A stretch of 64,000 nt of DNA from Moritella sp. PE36 (GTDB lineage Bacteria; Pseudomonadota; Gammaproteobacteria; Enterobacterales; Moritellaceae). Made by a program: the position numbers and the translations under genes. This document shows, one piece after another, positions 18,002-27,317 of this stretch. The DNA is taken from NCBI RefSeq assembly GCF_000170855.1, contig NZ_ABCQ01000017.1:1-64000 (forward strand), given 5' to 3'. The notes beneath the pieces are model-generated. The model was not told the DNA's origin. It ran no database searches and saw nothing but the letters and a program-made list of their open reading frames with translations. Numbering within the stretch: position 1 is the stretch's first letter; each line of letters starts with the position of its first letter.

Positions 18002-18404
18002 GTGAGCTCCATTCTCGTGATTACATTTACGCGCAAGTACTCCCATAGGGTTACTTTTATATATCCTATAATAAAATAGATATTATTAAGGCTAATAATC
18101 AGGGGTAAAATAACAGGAATATTCAATAAAGAGAGTTCACTCACATTTTACAAGGTTATTGTTATTTTTTAACCTGCCACCCCAAAATGAAAAACAATTA
18201 ATCAACATAACCATCTGCATAAATTAACCTATTAACACAAAAAAATAGCCGTAATCGCGCCTGTTATTGGTCTAAAATTTCCACAGTTCTAGATCAAAGT
18301 GCTAATGTAAATATTTGTAAATAACGCTAAATAAGCCTATAATACGCAGGGTATTAGGGATCGTATATCAGCGCTTATACAGATTGAATAAAGGATAGAA
18401 AAGT
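18002..18404. other. Divergent intergenic region
   Basis: The 403-base AT-rich gap lies between the broken transporter and the 252-residue protein gene. Apart from the promoter at 18315 nothing specific is recognised. Confidence 0.4.
18315..18343 (+). promoter_or_regulatory. Sigma-70-type promoter of the 252-residue protein gene
   Basis: TTGTAA and TATAAT are separated by exactly 17 bases and end about 60 bases before the TTG start at 18405. Confidence 0.6.
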
Positions 18405-19163
18405 TTGAATTTAATGTTCATGGAAATGGGAATTCTACTGTTTGTATTTTCAATGATTGTTTATGCAATTATCAGACAAACAAAAAAAATGATATCAACC
18501 AAAAATCGTCAAATTTTATCTAAGCACTACAAACGCATCACAGAAACAGAAACGGTATTGAAATATGCTGCGTTGCTTTCTTTCAATACTCGGCTTATTG
18601 TTTTATTACATGAACGTATTGTTTCATCGCTGAAAGCTATTTTAGCCGTTGAACCTAAACATGAAAATGTAAAACTGAGTATAAACCAACATAACAGCCA
18701 TATATCAACAGCAAAAATAACATCTCTTTCAGGTACTTTCGTGGAGCCTACAGATGAACGAATTGCCATTGACTTGGCTCGAAGTATCTCTCGCCTTAAG
18801 AGCATATTACGTGATGAAGTAACACAGAAAAATATCACTTTACAAGATTGTCTAGCAGAAGAAAAAAAACTAGAACAGATACGTTTAAAACTGCGTCTTA
18901 GCAACTGCCTAATAAAAGCAACACAATTCTTTAAGCAAGGGAAATATAGCATCACCGAGAAGTTGCTAACCGACAACCTTGCCTTACTGGAATCAATTGA
19001 GATTAAAGATGAATATCTCACTGATCAATTTAATCAAATGACGACTTTATTAAATAAAGCAAATTTCGAACTATCACTGATTGAAATTAAAATACAATCC
19101 GATAAAGAAGCAACAGAAAATCTCACGTCGCTTGATACCTTATTTGATCAGAAACAGAAATAG
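18405..19163 (+). CDS. Uncharacterised membrane-anchored helical protein
   Basis: I do not recognise a family. The 252 residues begin with one hydrophobic helix (MEMGILLFVFSMIVYAII, about residues 6-23). A mostly helical, charged, Leu/Lys/Glu-rich body follows (for example LAEEKKLEQIRLKLRLSN, LEQ and LLN heptad-like segments from about 140 to 250), which suggests coiled coil facing the cytoplasm. The start is TTG at 18405, with AAGGA nine bases upstream; the first ATG (18414) is too far from it. A good sigma-70 promoter lies upstream, and a shared bidirectional terminator lies between it and efpL. No function is proposed. Confidence 0.7.
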   Translation: MNLMFMEMGILLFVFSMIVYAIIRQTKKMISTKNRQILSKHYKRITETETVLKYAALLSFNTRLIVLLHERIVSSLKAILAVEPKHENVKLSINQHNSHISTAKITSLSGTFVEPTDERIAIDLARSISRLKSILRDEVTQKNITLQDCLAEEKKLEQIRLKLRLSNCLIKATQFFKQGKYSITEKLLTDNLALLESIEIKDEYLTDQFNQMTTLLNKANFELSLIEIKIQSDKEATENLTSLDTLFDQKQK

Positions 19164-19192
19164 ATACAGAAAAATAGTGACTGAAATAAAAA

Positions 19193-19221
19193 AACCCGTT
19201 ATCTGCTTTAGATAACGGGTT
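19193..19221. terminator. Bidirectional terminator
   Basis: AACCCGTTATCT and its complement enclose the loop GCTTT, flanked by A-run and T-run. It serves the 252-residue protein gene and efpL, which converge here. Confidence 0.85.
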
Positions 19222-19242
19222 TTTCGCTAATAGACTAAGCTA

Positions 19243-19815
19243 TTATTTATCTGCACGACTCATGAACTTGTGGTCCGTCGTATTGATCTTGATTTTTTCG
19301 CCGCTAGCGATGTATTCAGGTACTTGTACCGTAAGGCCAGTAGAAAGGATCGCTGGTTTAGTTCGCGCACTTGCCGACGCACCTTTAATTGACGGGTCAG
19401 TTTCTACAATCACCATTTCAACTGCAGAAGGTAGCTCGATAGATACAGGCTTGCCGTCAACAATAAGTACTTGAAGGCCTTGCGTGTCTTCTGTGATGAA
19501 TAATAACTCATCAGCAATTGTTGCTTTATCTAGGCTGTAAGGTGTGTAGTCTTCTGTATCCATGAATACATATTCGTCACCGTCAGAGTAAGAGAATATA
19601 ACTTGGCTACGTGTAAGATCAGCAAGGTTAAGGTTGTCGCTGTCTTTAAATACTACATCAATTTTTGACCCTGTAACGACATCGTACAAGCGCATGCGGT
19701 AGATGCTGCCACCGGCACGGCCTTGTGGTACTGAGCGCTCGATATCACGGATGATGTATACGCCGTTATTATATTCAACAGCGGTATTCTTTTTAACGTC
19801 ACTTGCCTTTGGCAT
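19243..19815 (-). CDS. efpL: Elongation factor P-like protein EfpL (YeiP)
   Basis: The 190-residue protein is an EF-P paralogue that binds ribosomes stalled on difficult peptide motifs. The YeiP-type features are the start [30 protein letters not shown] where EF-P would carry its modified Lys loop, [19 protein letters not shown], and the C-terminal [18 protein letters not shown] and [13 protein letters not shown]. It has the family's normal three beta-barrel domains and length. The loop tip has Pro-Gln-Gly-Arg, with Arg in place of the Lys of EF-P, matching the YeiP branch. It is a single gene with a shared terminator at its 3' end. Confidence 0.92.
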   Translation of the reverse strand: MPKASDVKKNTAVEYNNGVYIIRDIERSVPQGRAGGSIYRMRLYDVVTGSKIDVVFKDSDNLNLADLTRSQVIFSYSDGDEYVFMDTEDYTPYSLDKATIADELLFITEDTQGLQVLIVDGKPVSIELPSAVEMVIVETDPSIKGASASARTKPAILSTGLTVQVPEYIASGEKIKINTTDHKFMSRADK

Positions 19816-19945
19816 TTTAGGTATTCCCTATAATAAATTGTGTATAGAAAATAGCATAAAGGCTAAATCAGACCAAGCACTGCAACAAGGAAGCGCCGAC
19901 TTCTTCACCATTTTTAACGACTTTATTGTATTACTAAACAAATAT

Positions 19946-20524
19946 CTATTTAAGCATACCTTGGCTCACTGCCTTTTCCAGCTTCTGCTCCAACGAAGTC
20001 CACAGTTGCTTGCTGCCTTTAGCAATCCTACTGTTAACCGAGAATACTTGTTCTTTCGAGATATTATGCGCTTTCCAACTGTGCCCTTCACCATGAATGT
20101 TATGCAATAACGGTGGCACGCGATCGATGGCTTTGGCGTAGACCGAATCAGGTGTAACACCAAGCTCAAACTCATGCCAAAGCTCGATATACTCCTTTGC
20201 TTGTTCGGTTGGTAATAAACTGAAAAGCCGATTAATACCTGCAGTTTCTTTAGCCTTGTTCTCTGGTGTTTCCGCAGCATAAACAATTGTGTCACCGGCA
20301 TCTATTTCACCAAGATCATGCAGCAACAGCATTTTAATAACACGATCAATATTAATCTCATCATCCGCATAGTCTTTTAACATCAATGCAGATATACACA
20401 CATGCCAACTATGCTCAGCGGAATTTTCGTAACGATCTAGGCCGACAGGTTTTGTCTTACGTAATACATCTTTTAGTTTTTCTATTTCGACAATAAAATT
20501 TAATACCTTCTCAATGTTTTCCAA
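19946..20524 (-). CDS. HD-domain phosphohydrolase, HDDC2/YfbR-like nucleotidase
   Basis: The 192-residue protein has the metal-binding HD motifs: ENSAEHSWHV (about residues 33-42, first His), MLLLHDLGEIDAGD (about 65-78, the HD pair) and the late Asp in KAIDRVPPLLHNI. This pattern is that of COG1896-type 5'-deoxynucleotidases, which remove phosphate from deoxynucleoside monophosphates in the cytosol. The substrate is inferred from the family only. The start is TTG at 20524, backed by AAGGAG six bases upstream; there is no Met nearby in frame. The next gene on the same strand, a GNAT, ends about 25 bases upstream, so the two may be co-transcribed. Confidence 0.8.
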   Translation of the reverse strand: MENIEKVLNFIVEIEKLKDVLRKTKPVGLDRYENSAEHSWHVCISALMLKDYADDEINIDRVIKMLLLHDLGEIDAGDTIVYAAETPENKAKETAGINRLFSLLPTEQAKEYIELWHEFELGVTPDSVYAKAIDRVPPLLHNIHGEGHSWKAHNISKEQVFSVNSRIAKGSKQLWTSLEQKLEKAVSQGMLK

Positions 20525-20549
20525 ACCAGCTCCTTGGTTAATTATGCAC

Positions 20550-21146
20550 TTACCGATCCATCTTATAATTTAAACTGTGTTTCACCATCGGCCATTCGTG
20601 ATCAATAATTGAAAACACCACCGTATCGCGGTAGTGGCCATCTTTGTCTTTTTGATGATTACGTAGTACCCCATCCTGTTTCGCGCCTAAACGCGCGATT
20701 GCAGCACGTGAAACATGGTTATGCCAATGCGTTCTGAACTCAGTCGCAATCACATTTAACTGTTCAAAAGCATGCTGTAATAACAAGTACTTACATTCTG
20801 TATTAACACCTGTTTTTTGATGACGTTTTGCATACCAAGTATAGCCAATTTCAACACGGTCATTCTCTGGCGTAATGTTACATAAGCGGGTCGAACCAAT
20901 AATACCACCTGTGTTGTTATCGACAATAACGAAAGGTAGGGCTTGCCCTAGTGAATGATCATTGAGGGCTTTCTCGATATACGCATCGATCGTTTCTGCA
21001 GACGGCACGCTGGTAAACCATAACTCCCACAAGTTGCCGTCTGAAGCCGCTTCCACTAACGCCGAGGCATGCTTTCGTTGTAATGGCATTAACGTGACTT
21101 TACTACCAACAAGTTTGGTTTCTTCTAACCAAGTATGATTATCCAT
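20550..21146 (-). CDS. GNAT family N-acetyltransferase
   Basis: From ATG 21146 the protein is about 198 residues. TKLVGSKVTLMPLQRKHASAL is a RimJ/RimL-like opening. GIIGSTRLCNITPENDRVEIGYTWY spans the central strands. HQKTGVNTECKYLLLQHAFE replaces the usual QGKG loop with QKTGVN, which is the form seen in several COG1670 members. EFRTHWHNHVSRAAIARLGAK carries the conserved Asn/Arg motif. The start at 21146 is chosen for GAGGAA nine bases upstream; the frame is open to 21179. It is the likely first gene of a pair with the HD hydrolase. Confidence 0.78.
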   Translation of the reverse strand: MDNHTWLEETKLVGSKVTLMPLQRKHASALVEAASDGNLWELWFTSVPSAETIDAYIEKALNDHSLGQALPFVIVDNNTGGIIGSTRLCNITPENDRVEIGYTWYAKRHQKTGVNTECKYLLLQHAFEQLNVIATEFRTHWHNHVSRAAIARLGAKQDGVLRNHQKDKDGHYRDTVVFSIIDHEWPMVKHSLNYKMDR

Positions 21147-21474
21147 GTTTAACAGTTCCTCAGATTGACACAATGACAATACACTTTATAAATGAGACAA
21201 AGTAATTTATAAAAAATAGCAACAACAATCAAATACCCATAAATGGGTGCTTTTATATTTTAACATCACTCATCTCATTAATATACTTACGATTTACGAC
21301 AGCATTAGAATTTCTAAAGTTACGTTTATTATATTATATATATAACTCTTTATGATTGGATTTAACCTGTGAAACTGACTATGAATTGCCATTTACATAG
21401 TGAATATAATAACTTAAAGTGCTATGACCAGTTCGAATAATAGATAAAATCGACTCGCTCTTCTAGGTTATACA

Positions 21475-23211
21475 ATGAAAAGAAATGTAATAAGTAAAAA
21501 ATGGATGTACTTCCCAATTGTCAGCATGCTGATTTCTACAATCATCGGGTTATTTATCTTCAATTTAACCCTGTCAAATTGGATAGAAGAGAAAATAGAA
21601 GCGGGTTTAGCGACTGAAATCACCCGAATTACTCATAAACTACAAGCTTCCAATTTATCGTTTAGCGATCTTGAAAAGCTCGATGTTTACATCAAAACAG
21701 ACATAGAGTTAAATCGTCAGAATCACATAACCTTGGTGGCATTTGATGGTACGGTATTGGCAGACAGTGACATCTCTTTGCTTGAAGTACTGAACATTGA
21801 AAATCATCTAAACAGAAAAGAAATTGTTGATGCTAAAAACACTGGGCACGGTACCACTACCCGTTTTAGTACCAGTCGTTTTAAAAATTTACTTTATTCA
21901 GCAAAATCATTTTCCTACCAAGGGAAAAACTACATCCTTCGCGTTGCCACACCTCTGACACGTATTGAAGTGATGGCGAATGAATTAATGACTATTTTAG
22001 CTCTGCTAATGACCATTAGTTTAGGCTTAGTGACAGCATCAACACTGCTTAGTAGCAAATTAATGAACCAGCAAGTACAACATGAAAAAGACCGACAAGA
22101 AAGCTTGATTGAACAGCGTACCCTAGAGATTGAGTTGTTACGTCGTCTTACTAATATGCTGGCAGCTTGTAACTCGATTGATGAAGCGCAAATGATTGTC
22201 GAAGATATCATTCCGCGTATATTGGGTGATGTGAACGGTGTTGTGTCACTGATTCGTTCATCTCGAAATCAACTACTGGTAAAACTGGACTGGGGCGGCG
22301 TTTGGCCTGGTAGTAAAACTTATGCGCCTGAAGAATGTTGGGCGCTGCGTAAAGGTAAATTCCATCTGGCTAATGATAAATATACAACATTACCTTGCTC
22401 GCATATGGCGGAAGCTCAAACTGAAAACCCAGAGGAAAATCAGACATTATGTATTCCACTCGTTGCACACGGTAATACCATTGGCATGATGCACCTGTAC
22501 TCGGGTGATCAAGATTTAAGCCACGAAACTCAGCAACTGGCATTTACCGTGGCTGAGCATTTAGGCCTGGCCCTTGCTAACTTAAACATCCAAGAAAAAT
22601 TACGTGAACAAGCTATTAGCGATCCACTGACGGGTCTCTATAACCGTCGTTATTATGAAGAAACAATTAACCAAGAATTAATGAGAGCAAAACGTCATAA
22701 ACAAGAGCTGTCACTGTTAATGTTAGATTTGGATCACTTCAAACGATTTAATGATAACTATGGTCATGATGCGGGTGATTACGTGCTTAAAACAATTGGT
22801 TCGCTGCTGCTTGAATCAATGCGCGGCGAAGATACAATTTGTCGTCTTGGTGGTGAAGAGTTCATCATTGTGTTACCGGGCACGGGTATTGAAGCGGCCA
22901 GACAAATTGCTAATGGCTTGTGTAAATCAATCAATGAATTACACCTCGCAATGAAAGATTTATCATTAGGTAAGTTAAGTGTATCAATCGGTATTTCGAC
23001 TTATCCTATCAATGGTATGCAGAAGGATGAATTAACCAAGCTTTCGGATATTGCTTTATACGAAGCAAAAGAGCGTGGTCGAAATCAATCTTGCCATTAC
23101 AGCGATTTGATTATCAGAGATGAAGCACTCGTTTCGCCAACTGAAAAATTGATTACTGAAGATAAAAATAATGTAAATTCAGACACTGATTCCAACGTTA
23201 TCAATATCTAA
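21475..23211 (+). CDS. Diguanylate cyclase with membrane sensor and GAF-like domain
   Basis: The 578-residue protein has a membrane helix at about 14-31, a small periplasmic sensor to about 165 and a second helix about 168-192. A short helical linker and a GAF-like domain follow (about 220-370, TPEE-type segment CIPLVAHGNTIGMMHLYSG). The GGDEF domain begins ISDPLTGLYNRRYYEE. The active loop GGEEF is at 459-463 with I-site RGED at 450-453, so it should be active and product-inhibited. MLDLDHFKRFNDNYGHDAGD carries metal ligands. The C-terminal 40 residues are a polar tail. It is a single gene with a UUCG-loop terminator; the ligand is unknown. Confidence 0.88.
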   Translation: MKRNVISKKWMYFPIVSMLISTIIGLFIFNLTLSNWIEEKIEAGLATEITRITHKLQASNLSFSDLEKLDVYIKTDIELNRQNHITLVAFDGTVLADSDISLLEVLNIENHLNRKEIVDAKNTGHGTTTRFSTSRFKNLLYSAKSFSYQGKNYILRVATPLTRIEVMANELMTILALLMTISLGLVTASTLLSSKLMNQQVQHEKDRQESLIEQRTLEIELLRRLTNMLAACNSIDEAQMIVEDIIPRILGDVNGVVSLIRSSRNQLLVKLDWGGVWPGSKTYAPEECWALRKGKFHLANDKYTTLPCSHMAEAQTENPEENQTLCIPLVAHGNTIGMMHLYSGDQDLSHETQQLAFTVAEHLGLALANLNIQEKLREQAISDPLTGLYNRRYYEETINQELMRAKRHKQELSLLMLDLDHFKRFNDNYGHDAGDYVLKTIGSLLLESMRGEDTICRLGGEEFIIVLPGTGIEAARQIANGLCKSINELHLAMKDLSLGKLSVSIGISTYPINGMQKDELTKLSDIALYEAKERGRNQSCHYSDLIIRDEALVSPTEKLITEDKNNVNSDTDSNVINI

Positions 23212-23221
23212 CCTCGAGTTT

Positions 23222-23239
23222 AAGGGCCTTCGGGTCCTT
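23222..23239 (+). terminator. Terminator with TTCG tetraloop
   Basis: AAGGGCC and GGTCCTT pair (one G-T) around TTCG just after the GGDEF gene. TATTT follows. Confidence 0.6.
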
Positions 23240-23282
23240 ATTTCTCGCGTCTAAGCGCCAGACACCGAGTAATTTACCTCCG

Positions 23283-23810
23283 CTAGCAACACTCAAGTTT
23301 ATCCACCAGCGCATCTCGTAATAACTGAATTGTGCCAACAAGACTATCTTCTAAATCCGTCGATTCTATGTTATCTGGCGATATACTATTAAGAAACGGT
23401 AACGCGTTATGTTCGCCACCGATCATCTCGACAATGCTGTTTTGCACCTCTAATTCTGTGAGGGCTTTCTTAGTACTGCTCGATTGCACATGGGCAATAT
23501 AATCATTACGTAACGCTTTGATGGCGGTGTTGTTATTGATTAATGCGATGTATTTGTTTTTCTGTTCTTGATATTCAGGAATAATAGCGTTAAGTATTTG
23601 TCCATATTTTGCCGTAAATTCAACATATTTACGGCAATTAATCACAATCGAAGAAAAGCACAGACGGTAAACACTCTGGCGAAACGCCTTTTTAGACTCA
23701 AGGTGAAATGAAGGCTGCTTTTCATAGTCTTTAATTACTTCAACCGCGACACTCAAGTCACTAATTAATCCAGTGAGTATATTCACGCATTCTTCAATAT
23801 TTTTACGCAT
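23283..23810 (-). CDS. HEPN/AbiU2-like helical protein
   Basis: From the ATG at 23810 (AAGG six bases upstream) the protein is 175 residues and nearly all helical. It carries ALRNDYIAHVQ with Arg101 and His107, an RNxxxxH pattern of the kind that forms the RNase site in HEPN proteins. The flanking layout resembles AbiU2-type HEPN proteins, which are linked to phage abortive infection. That assignment is inference from one motif and the helical character; no partner toxin or antitoxin gene adjoins it. The next gene on the strand, a GST, ends close upstream, so co-transcription is possible. Confidence 0.5.
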   Translation of the reverse strand: MRKNIEECVNILTGLISDLSVAVEVIKDYEKQPSFHLESKKAFRQSVYRLCFSSIVINCRKYVEFTAKYGQILNAIIPEYQEQKNKYIALINNNTAIKALRNDYIAHVQSSSTKKALTELEVQNSIVEMIGGEHNALPFLNSISPDNIESTDLEDSLVGTIQLLRDALVDKLECC

Positions 23811-23851
23811 ATGCATCCTTAGCGTTATGAGTACACAGTCACTCATTTACC

Positions 23852-24475
23852 TTAGACAATGAGCCCAGCCGCAGTAGCTTGCATGGGCACAAAGCCTTTA
23901 AGTTCCTCAACGCGAGATAACCAACGCCTAACATGCGGGTAGTCTTGTAACGATACCCCTCCTTCCGGCGCGTGTGCGATATAGGTGTAATTGGCAATAT
24001 CTGCAATGGTGGGTTTATGTCCCACTAACCAAGGGTGGTGTTCTAAATGCGGGTCTAATTGTTTTAACATCGCATGTGCGATATCTAAGGCTTTTTGGTG
24101 ATCAAGTTTCGCGTGAAAGATGTTAATTAAACGCGCCGTCGCGGGGCCATAATCAACACTACTCGCAGCAATGGTAAGAAAACCTTGTACTTGAGCGGCA
24201 AGTACGGGATCAATTGGCAACCAAATATGCGCATCATCGTATTTACTGGCGAGGTAAATCAAAATAGCATTGGAGTCTGACAAGGTCACATCACCGTCTT
24301 CAATAACAGGCACTTGCCCGGCATTATTTTTTTTCAAAAATTCAGGCTGTTTGTGCTCACCTTTCAGCAAGTCGACATCAATAAGTTCGGTTTCTAATCC
24401 AAGTAACGATAACAGCAATTCGACTCTGTGGGCATGCCCAGATAATGGATGGCGGTATAGTTTGATTGCTGACAT
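23852..24475 (-). CDS. Glutathione S-transferase
   Basis: The complete 207-residue GST has an N-terminal thioredoxin fold with KLYRHPLSGHAHRVELLLSL (Ser in the glutathione-thiol position), NNAGQVPVIEDGD (cis-Pro) and LSDSNAILIYLASKYD. A helical C-terminal domain follows with WLVGHKPTIADIANYTYIAH, the N-capping motif. It is cytosolic; its substrate is unknown. ATG 24475 has GGGGAT seven bases upstream. It is divergent from the LysE-type gene, and its 3' end nearly meets the HEPN-like gene on the same strand. Confidence 0.88.
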   Translation of the reverse strand: MSAIKLYRHPLSGHAHRVELLLSLLGLETELIDVDLLKGEHKQPEFLKKNNAGQVPVIEDGDVTLSDSNAILIYLASKYDDAHIWLPIDPVLAAQVQGFLTIAASSVDYGPATARLINIFHAKLDHQKALDIAHAMLKQLDPHLEHHPWLVGHKPTIADIANYTYIAHAPEGGVSLQDYPHVRRWLSRVEELKGFVPMQATAAGLIV

Positions 24476-24539
24476 GAGATATCCCCTGCTATTGTTGTAT
24501 ATGTTGTTTATGTCTATAAATAATAGCTGGTGCTGAGAT

Positions 24540-24667
24540 AAGTATCCTTAGTCGTACTTACTTAATTGTAGTTATTACTTTTACACCTTCACGTATTTCG
24601 AATTTGATGTTAATCTTTTTACTGTTAGCCCAAGGATTGGAGGCTAGATACAAGAGTAAGGATACTT
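24540..24667 (+). promoter_or_regulatory. Inverted repeat that would mask the ribosome-binding site of the LysE gene
   Basis: AAGTATCCTTA (24540-24550) is exactly complementary to TAAGGATACTT (24657-24667), and the second copy contains the AAGGA ribosome-binding sequence of the exporter starting at 24670. If transcription begins upstream of 24540, the leader RNA could pair and close the site. No known riboswitch class is recognised in the 106 bases between. Confidence 0.35.
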
Positions 24668-24669
24668 CA

Positions 24670-25281
24670 ATGGACTATTTTTTCGCGGTTATACTTTTTG
24701 CAATATCATCATCGGTTACCCCCGGCCCTAATAATATTATGATCATGACATCTGGCGTTAATTTTGGGGTAAAGAAAAGCCTGCCATTACTGACTGGGAT
24801 TTGTGTTGGATTTACCGTGATGCTGTTACTTATTGGGATAGGTTTCGGTCAAATATTTGAGTTATTACCTGGTCTACATTTAGTCATTAAATGTGTCGGC
24901 ACCTTATATCTACTGTATTTAGCTTGGTTAATTGCCACATCCACCGATACACTCACATCTAATACTCAAGTCCAACCGCTTACATTCATGAAAGGTGCGT
25001 TATTCCAATGGGTTAATGCAAAAGCTTGGGTGGTTGCCACTGGCGCTATCGCCGCGTTTACAACCGTGGGAGCAGGTTTCTATAGTCAAAACTTAACCAT
25101 AGCGTTAACTTTCTTTATTATTTCATTTCCATGCGTTGGCATTTGGCTGTTATTTGGCTCAATGCTCAAGACGTTATTGAAGAACGACAAATATCGACGG
25201 TATTTCAACTTTGTCATGGCATCTTTACTGGTGTTATCTGTATTGCCTGTTATCAACGAAATAGTTAATCAACTGGCCTAA
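24670..25281 (+). CDS. LysE family amino-acid exporter
   Basis: From ATG 24670 the protein is 203 residues, the family's usual length. SSSVTPGPNNIMIMTSGVNF (about residues 13-32) is the LysE/RhtB signature. About six hydrophobic segments follow, with FQWVNAKAWVVATGAI as the middle re-entrant motif. It is an inner-membrane exporter of amino acids or related compounds; substrate unknown. The frame is open from 24604, but AAGGA is placed correctly for 24670 and the extra residues are polar and untypical. A complementary copy of the ribosome-binding region lies about 120 bases upstream. It is the first of three membrane-protein genes on this strand. Confidence 0.85.
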   Translation: MDYFFAVILFAISSSVTPGPNNIMIMTSGVNFGVKKSLPLLTGICVGFTVMLLLIGIGFGQIFELLPGLHLVIKCVGTLYLLYLAWLIATSTDTLTSNTQVQPLTFMKGALFQWVNAKAWVVATGAIAAFTTVGAGFYSQNLTIALTFFIISFPCVGIWLLFGSMLKTLLKNDKYRRYFNFVMASLLVLSVLPVINEIVNQLA

Positions 25282-25354
25282 TGTACCGTTAATACCCGAC
25301 TAACCACCAGTGAACTGGTTACGCGATCTAAAATAAATCAAAAGGATATGACTT

Positions 25355-26395
25355 ATGAATCAAGAACGCCCTTCTATTTTTTATATCGACTTCCTGCGAT
25401 TTATAGCCGTATTTGCGGTGATAGCCATTCATGTACTGGGTCCTTTTCGCTTCTTATATGGGGATATACCTAACTCTGACTGGCTAGCCGCAAGTGGCAT
25501 TAATAGTGTGACTCGCTGGGCCGTACCGGTGTTCATCATGATCACCGGCGCGTTGTTATTATCCACAGAACGCGCTTTCAGTTGTGAAGATTACTTAGTT
25601 AAACGCCTATCAAAAGTAGCGGTTCCTTTTGTCGGTTGGACATTGATTTATGCTGTCGTCGGTGGTTTTTTTGTTAATGACTTAATCACTGGCACTTGGT
25701 CTGCGAACGAAACCATGAGCATTATTTCTAACGCGCCAAATGATCCCGTGTGGTATCACCTCTGGTTTTTTTACGACTTTATTCCCTTGTATTTTGTTAT
25801 CCCTTTTCTTATACCGTTATTAAAAAAGGCGTCACCTGAGTTAATCAAACTGGTAATTGTCGCTTGGATGGTACTGTTTGCAATGAAATGGTTAAAAGTA
25901 GATAGCTTTTTACAAGAAAATTTAATTTTGTATACAGGTTACTTAATTCTCGGCTGGTATCTATTTAATCGAGATAATGCCCCGCAATTAAACTACTGGG
26001 TGATGGCGGGTAGTTGCATGCTTATTTTTAACTTCTTTGGCACTTGGCAGTTAGCGATAGACACGGGTAAATACAGTAGCTTATTCATGGGTTATAAAAC
26101 CCTTAATACGGTTTTGATTGGTGGCATGCTGTTTGTGTTAGCACAGACTTATGCCGATAAGATCCAAGGTAAGTTAAGAGCGTTTGTGCTCATTATTTCA
26201 AAATATAGCTTGGGTATTTATTTACTTCATCCGCTACTATTAATTCCTGTCAGACAGCTAGATAACGGGTTTTACAGTGCCTTTGGCAGTAACTGGTTAG
26301 CGATACCCATTATTACATTATTGACTATGGTTCTGTCATTATTATGTACCATGTTGTTAGTTAAAATACCGATAATGAAGCGCTTAGTACCATAA
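25355..26395 (+). CDS. Acyltransferase family 3 membrane protein
   Basis: The 346-residue multi-pass membrane protein belongs to the OafA/YiaH-type acyltransferases. YIDFLRFIAVFAVIAIHVL (about residues 9-27) contains the conserved Arg and the catalytic-type His, and WAVPVFIMITGALLL and WYHLWFFYDFIPLYFVIPF are family motifs. LGIYLLHPLLL lies near the C-terminus. About ten hydrophobic spans are present. Such enzymes move acetyl or other acyl groups onto sugars or lipids across the inner membrane; the acceptor is not known. AAGGA precedes the ATG. It follows the LysE gene by 73 bases on the same strand. Confidence 0.82.
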   Translation: MNQERPSIFYIDFLRFIAVFAVIAIHVLGPFRFLYGDIPNSDWLAASGINSVTRWAVPVFIMITGALLLSTERAFSCEDYLVKRLSKVAVPFVGWTLIYAVVGGFFVNDLITGTWSANETMSIISNAPNDPVWYHLWFFYDFIPLYFVIPFLIPLLKKASPELIKLVIVAWMVLFAMKWLKVDSFLQENLILYTGYLILGWYLFNRDNAPQLNYWVMAGSCMLIFNFFGTWQLAIDTGKYSSLFMGYKTLNTVLIGGMLFVLAQTYADKIQGKLRAFVLIISKYSLGIYLLHPLLLIPVRQLDNGFYSAFGSNWLAIPIITLLTMVLSLLCTMLLVKIPIMKRLVP

Positions 26396-26455
26396 TAACA
26401 ACACCAATTTTACGGGTGTTAGGATTCCCTCATTTTAGTGTAAGGACAACACGTT

Positions 26456-27175
26456 TTGCCAATTGAATACATTTTAGGGTTTGCCTCATTCCTTACCTCT
26501 GTGGTGGCAGGTGTACTTGGCTTTGGTGGCGGAATGCTGCTCATTGCCCTCCTGCCGTTATATTTACATCCTAGTACTATCATTCCTATTCATGGCATAA
26601 CCCAGTTAGCCAGTAACTCGTCTCGCATGCTATTTTCCATAAAGGATGTGCAATGGTCGCTACTACCTAAATTCCTGCTCGGATCCTTAGTTGGCATGGT
26701 TTTGTTTGGGGTGTTGCTGGCGAATATTTCCAGTGCCTATATCCCCATCGCCATTGGATCCTATATCCTGCTCAATTTATGGAGTGCTCGGTTTACAATC
26801 TTCATCAAAAAATATGAAAACTATTATATTATTGGTTTATTACAGACCGGTTTAGGGCTTATCGTCGGCGCGACAGGGCCAATCGCCATCAGTGTATTAA
26901 CCAAAGAGTTAACCTGTAAAAATCAGATAATAGCCACCAGTTCTATGTTTATGAGCATCAGCCATGTGGCTAAAATTTTCGTTTTTGGCTTCATTGGTTT
27001 TGCATTTATTGAACATATTAGCTTGCTCATATATATGATACTGGGCTCAATCATAGGTTCATTCGTCGGGACTAAATTACGTAGCCTTGCTGACAACAAT
27101 CAATTGCTGTTTACCATCAAATTATTACTGAGCTTGTTAGCAATAAAAATGATTGTTACCGTGATCACTAGCTAG
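26456..27175 (+). CDS. TauE/SafE (TSUP) family membrane transporter
   Basis: The 239-residue protein has seven or eight hydrophobic segments. FLTSVVAGVLGFGGGMLLIALLP (about residues 12-34) is the first TSUP repeat with its Gly-rich loop, and the second repeat appears at LLQTGLGLIVGATGPIAISVL. The family exports sulfite, sulfoacetate or related organosulfur anions; the substrate here is unknown. The start is TTG at 26456 (PIEYILGF follows) with AAGG about ten bases upstream. It follows the acyltransferase gene by 60 bases, perhaps in one unit. Confidence 0.8.
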   Translation: MPIEYILGFASFLTSVVAGVLGFGGGMLLIALLPLYLHPSTIIPIHGITQLASNSSRMLFSIKDVQWSLLPKFLLGSLVGMVLFGVLLANISSAYIPIAIGSYILLNLWSARFTIFIKKYENYYIIGLLQTGLGLIVGATGPIAISVLTKELTCKNQIIATSSMFMSISHVAKIFVFGFIGFAFIEHISLLIYMILGSIIGSFVGTKLRSLADNNQLLFTIKLLLSLLAIKMIVTVITS

Positions 27176-27317
27176 CATTGATCAGCCTTGGTATTTAAGC
27201 ATAAGCTGGTCAGCACAACTTTATTCCTAGCTCGTAAAATTTAACGACAAATCCCTGATTACATCGCCTTTCACTCTCAACCAAAGTTCCGTCACAATCA
27301 AAGAGTAAACATTTTAT

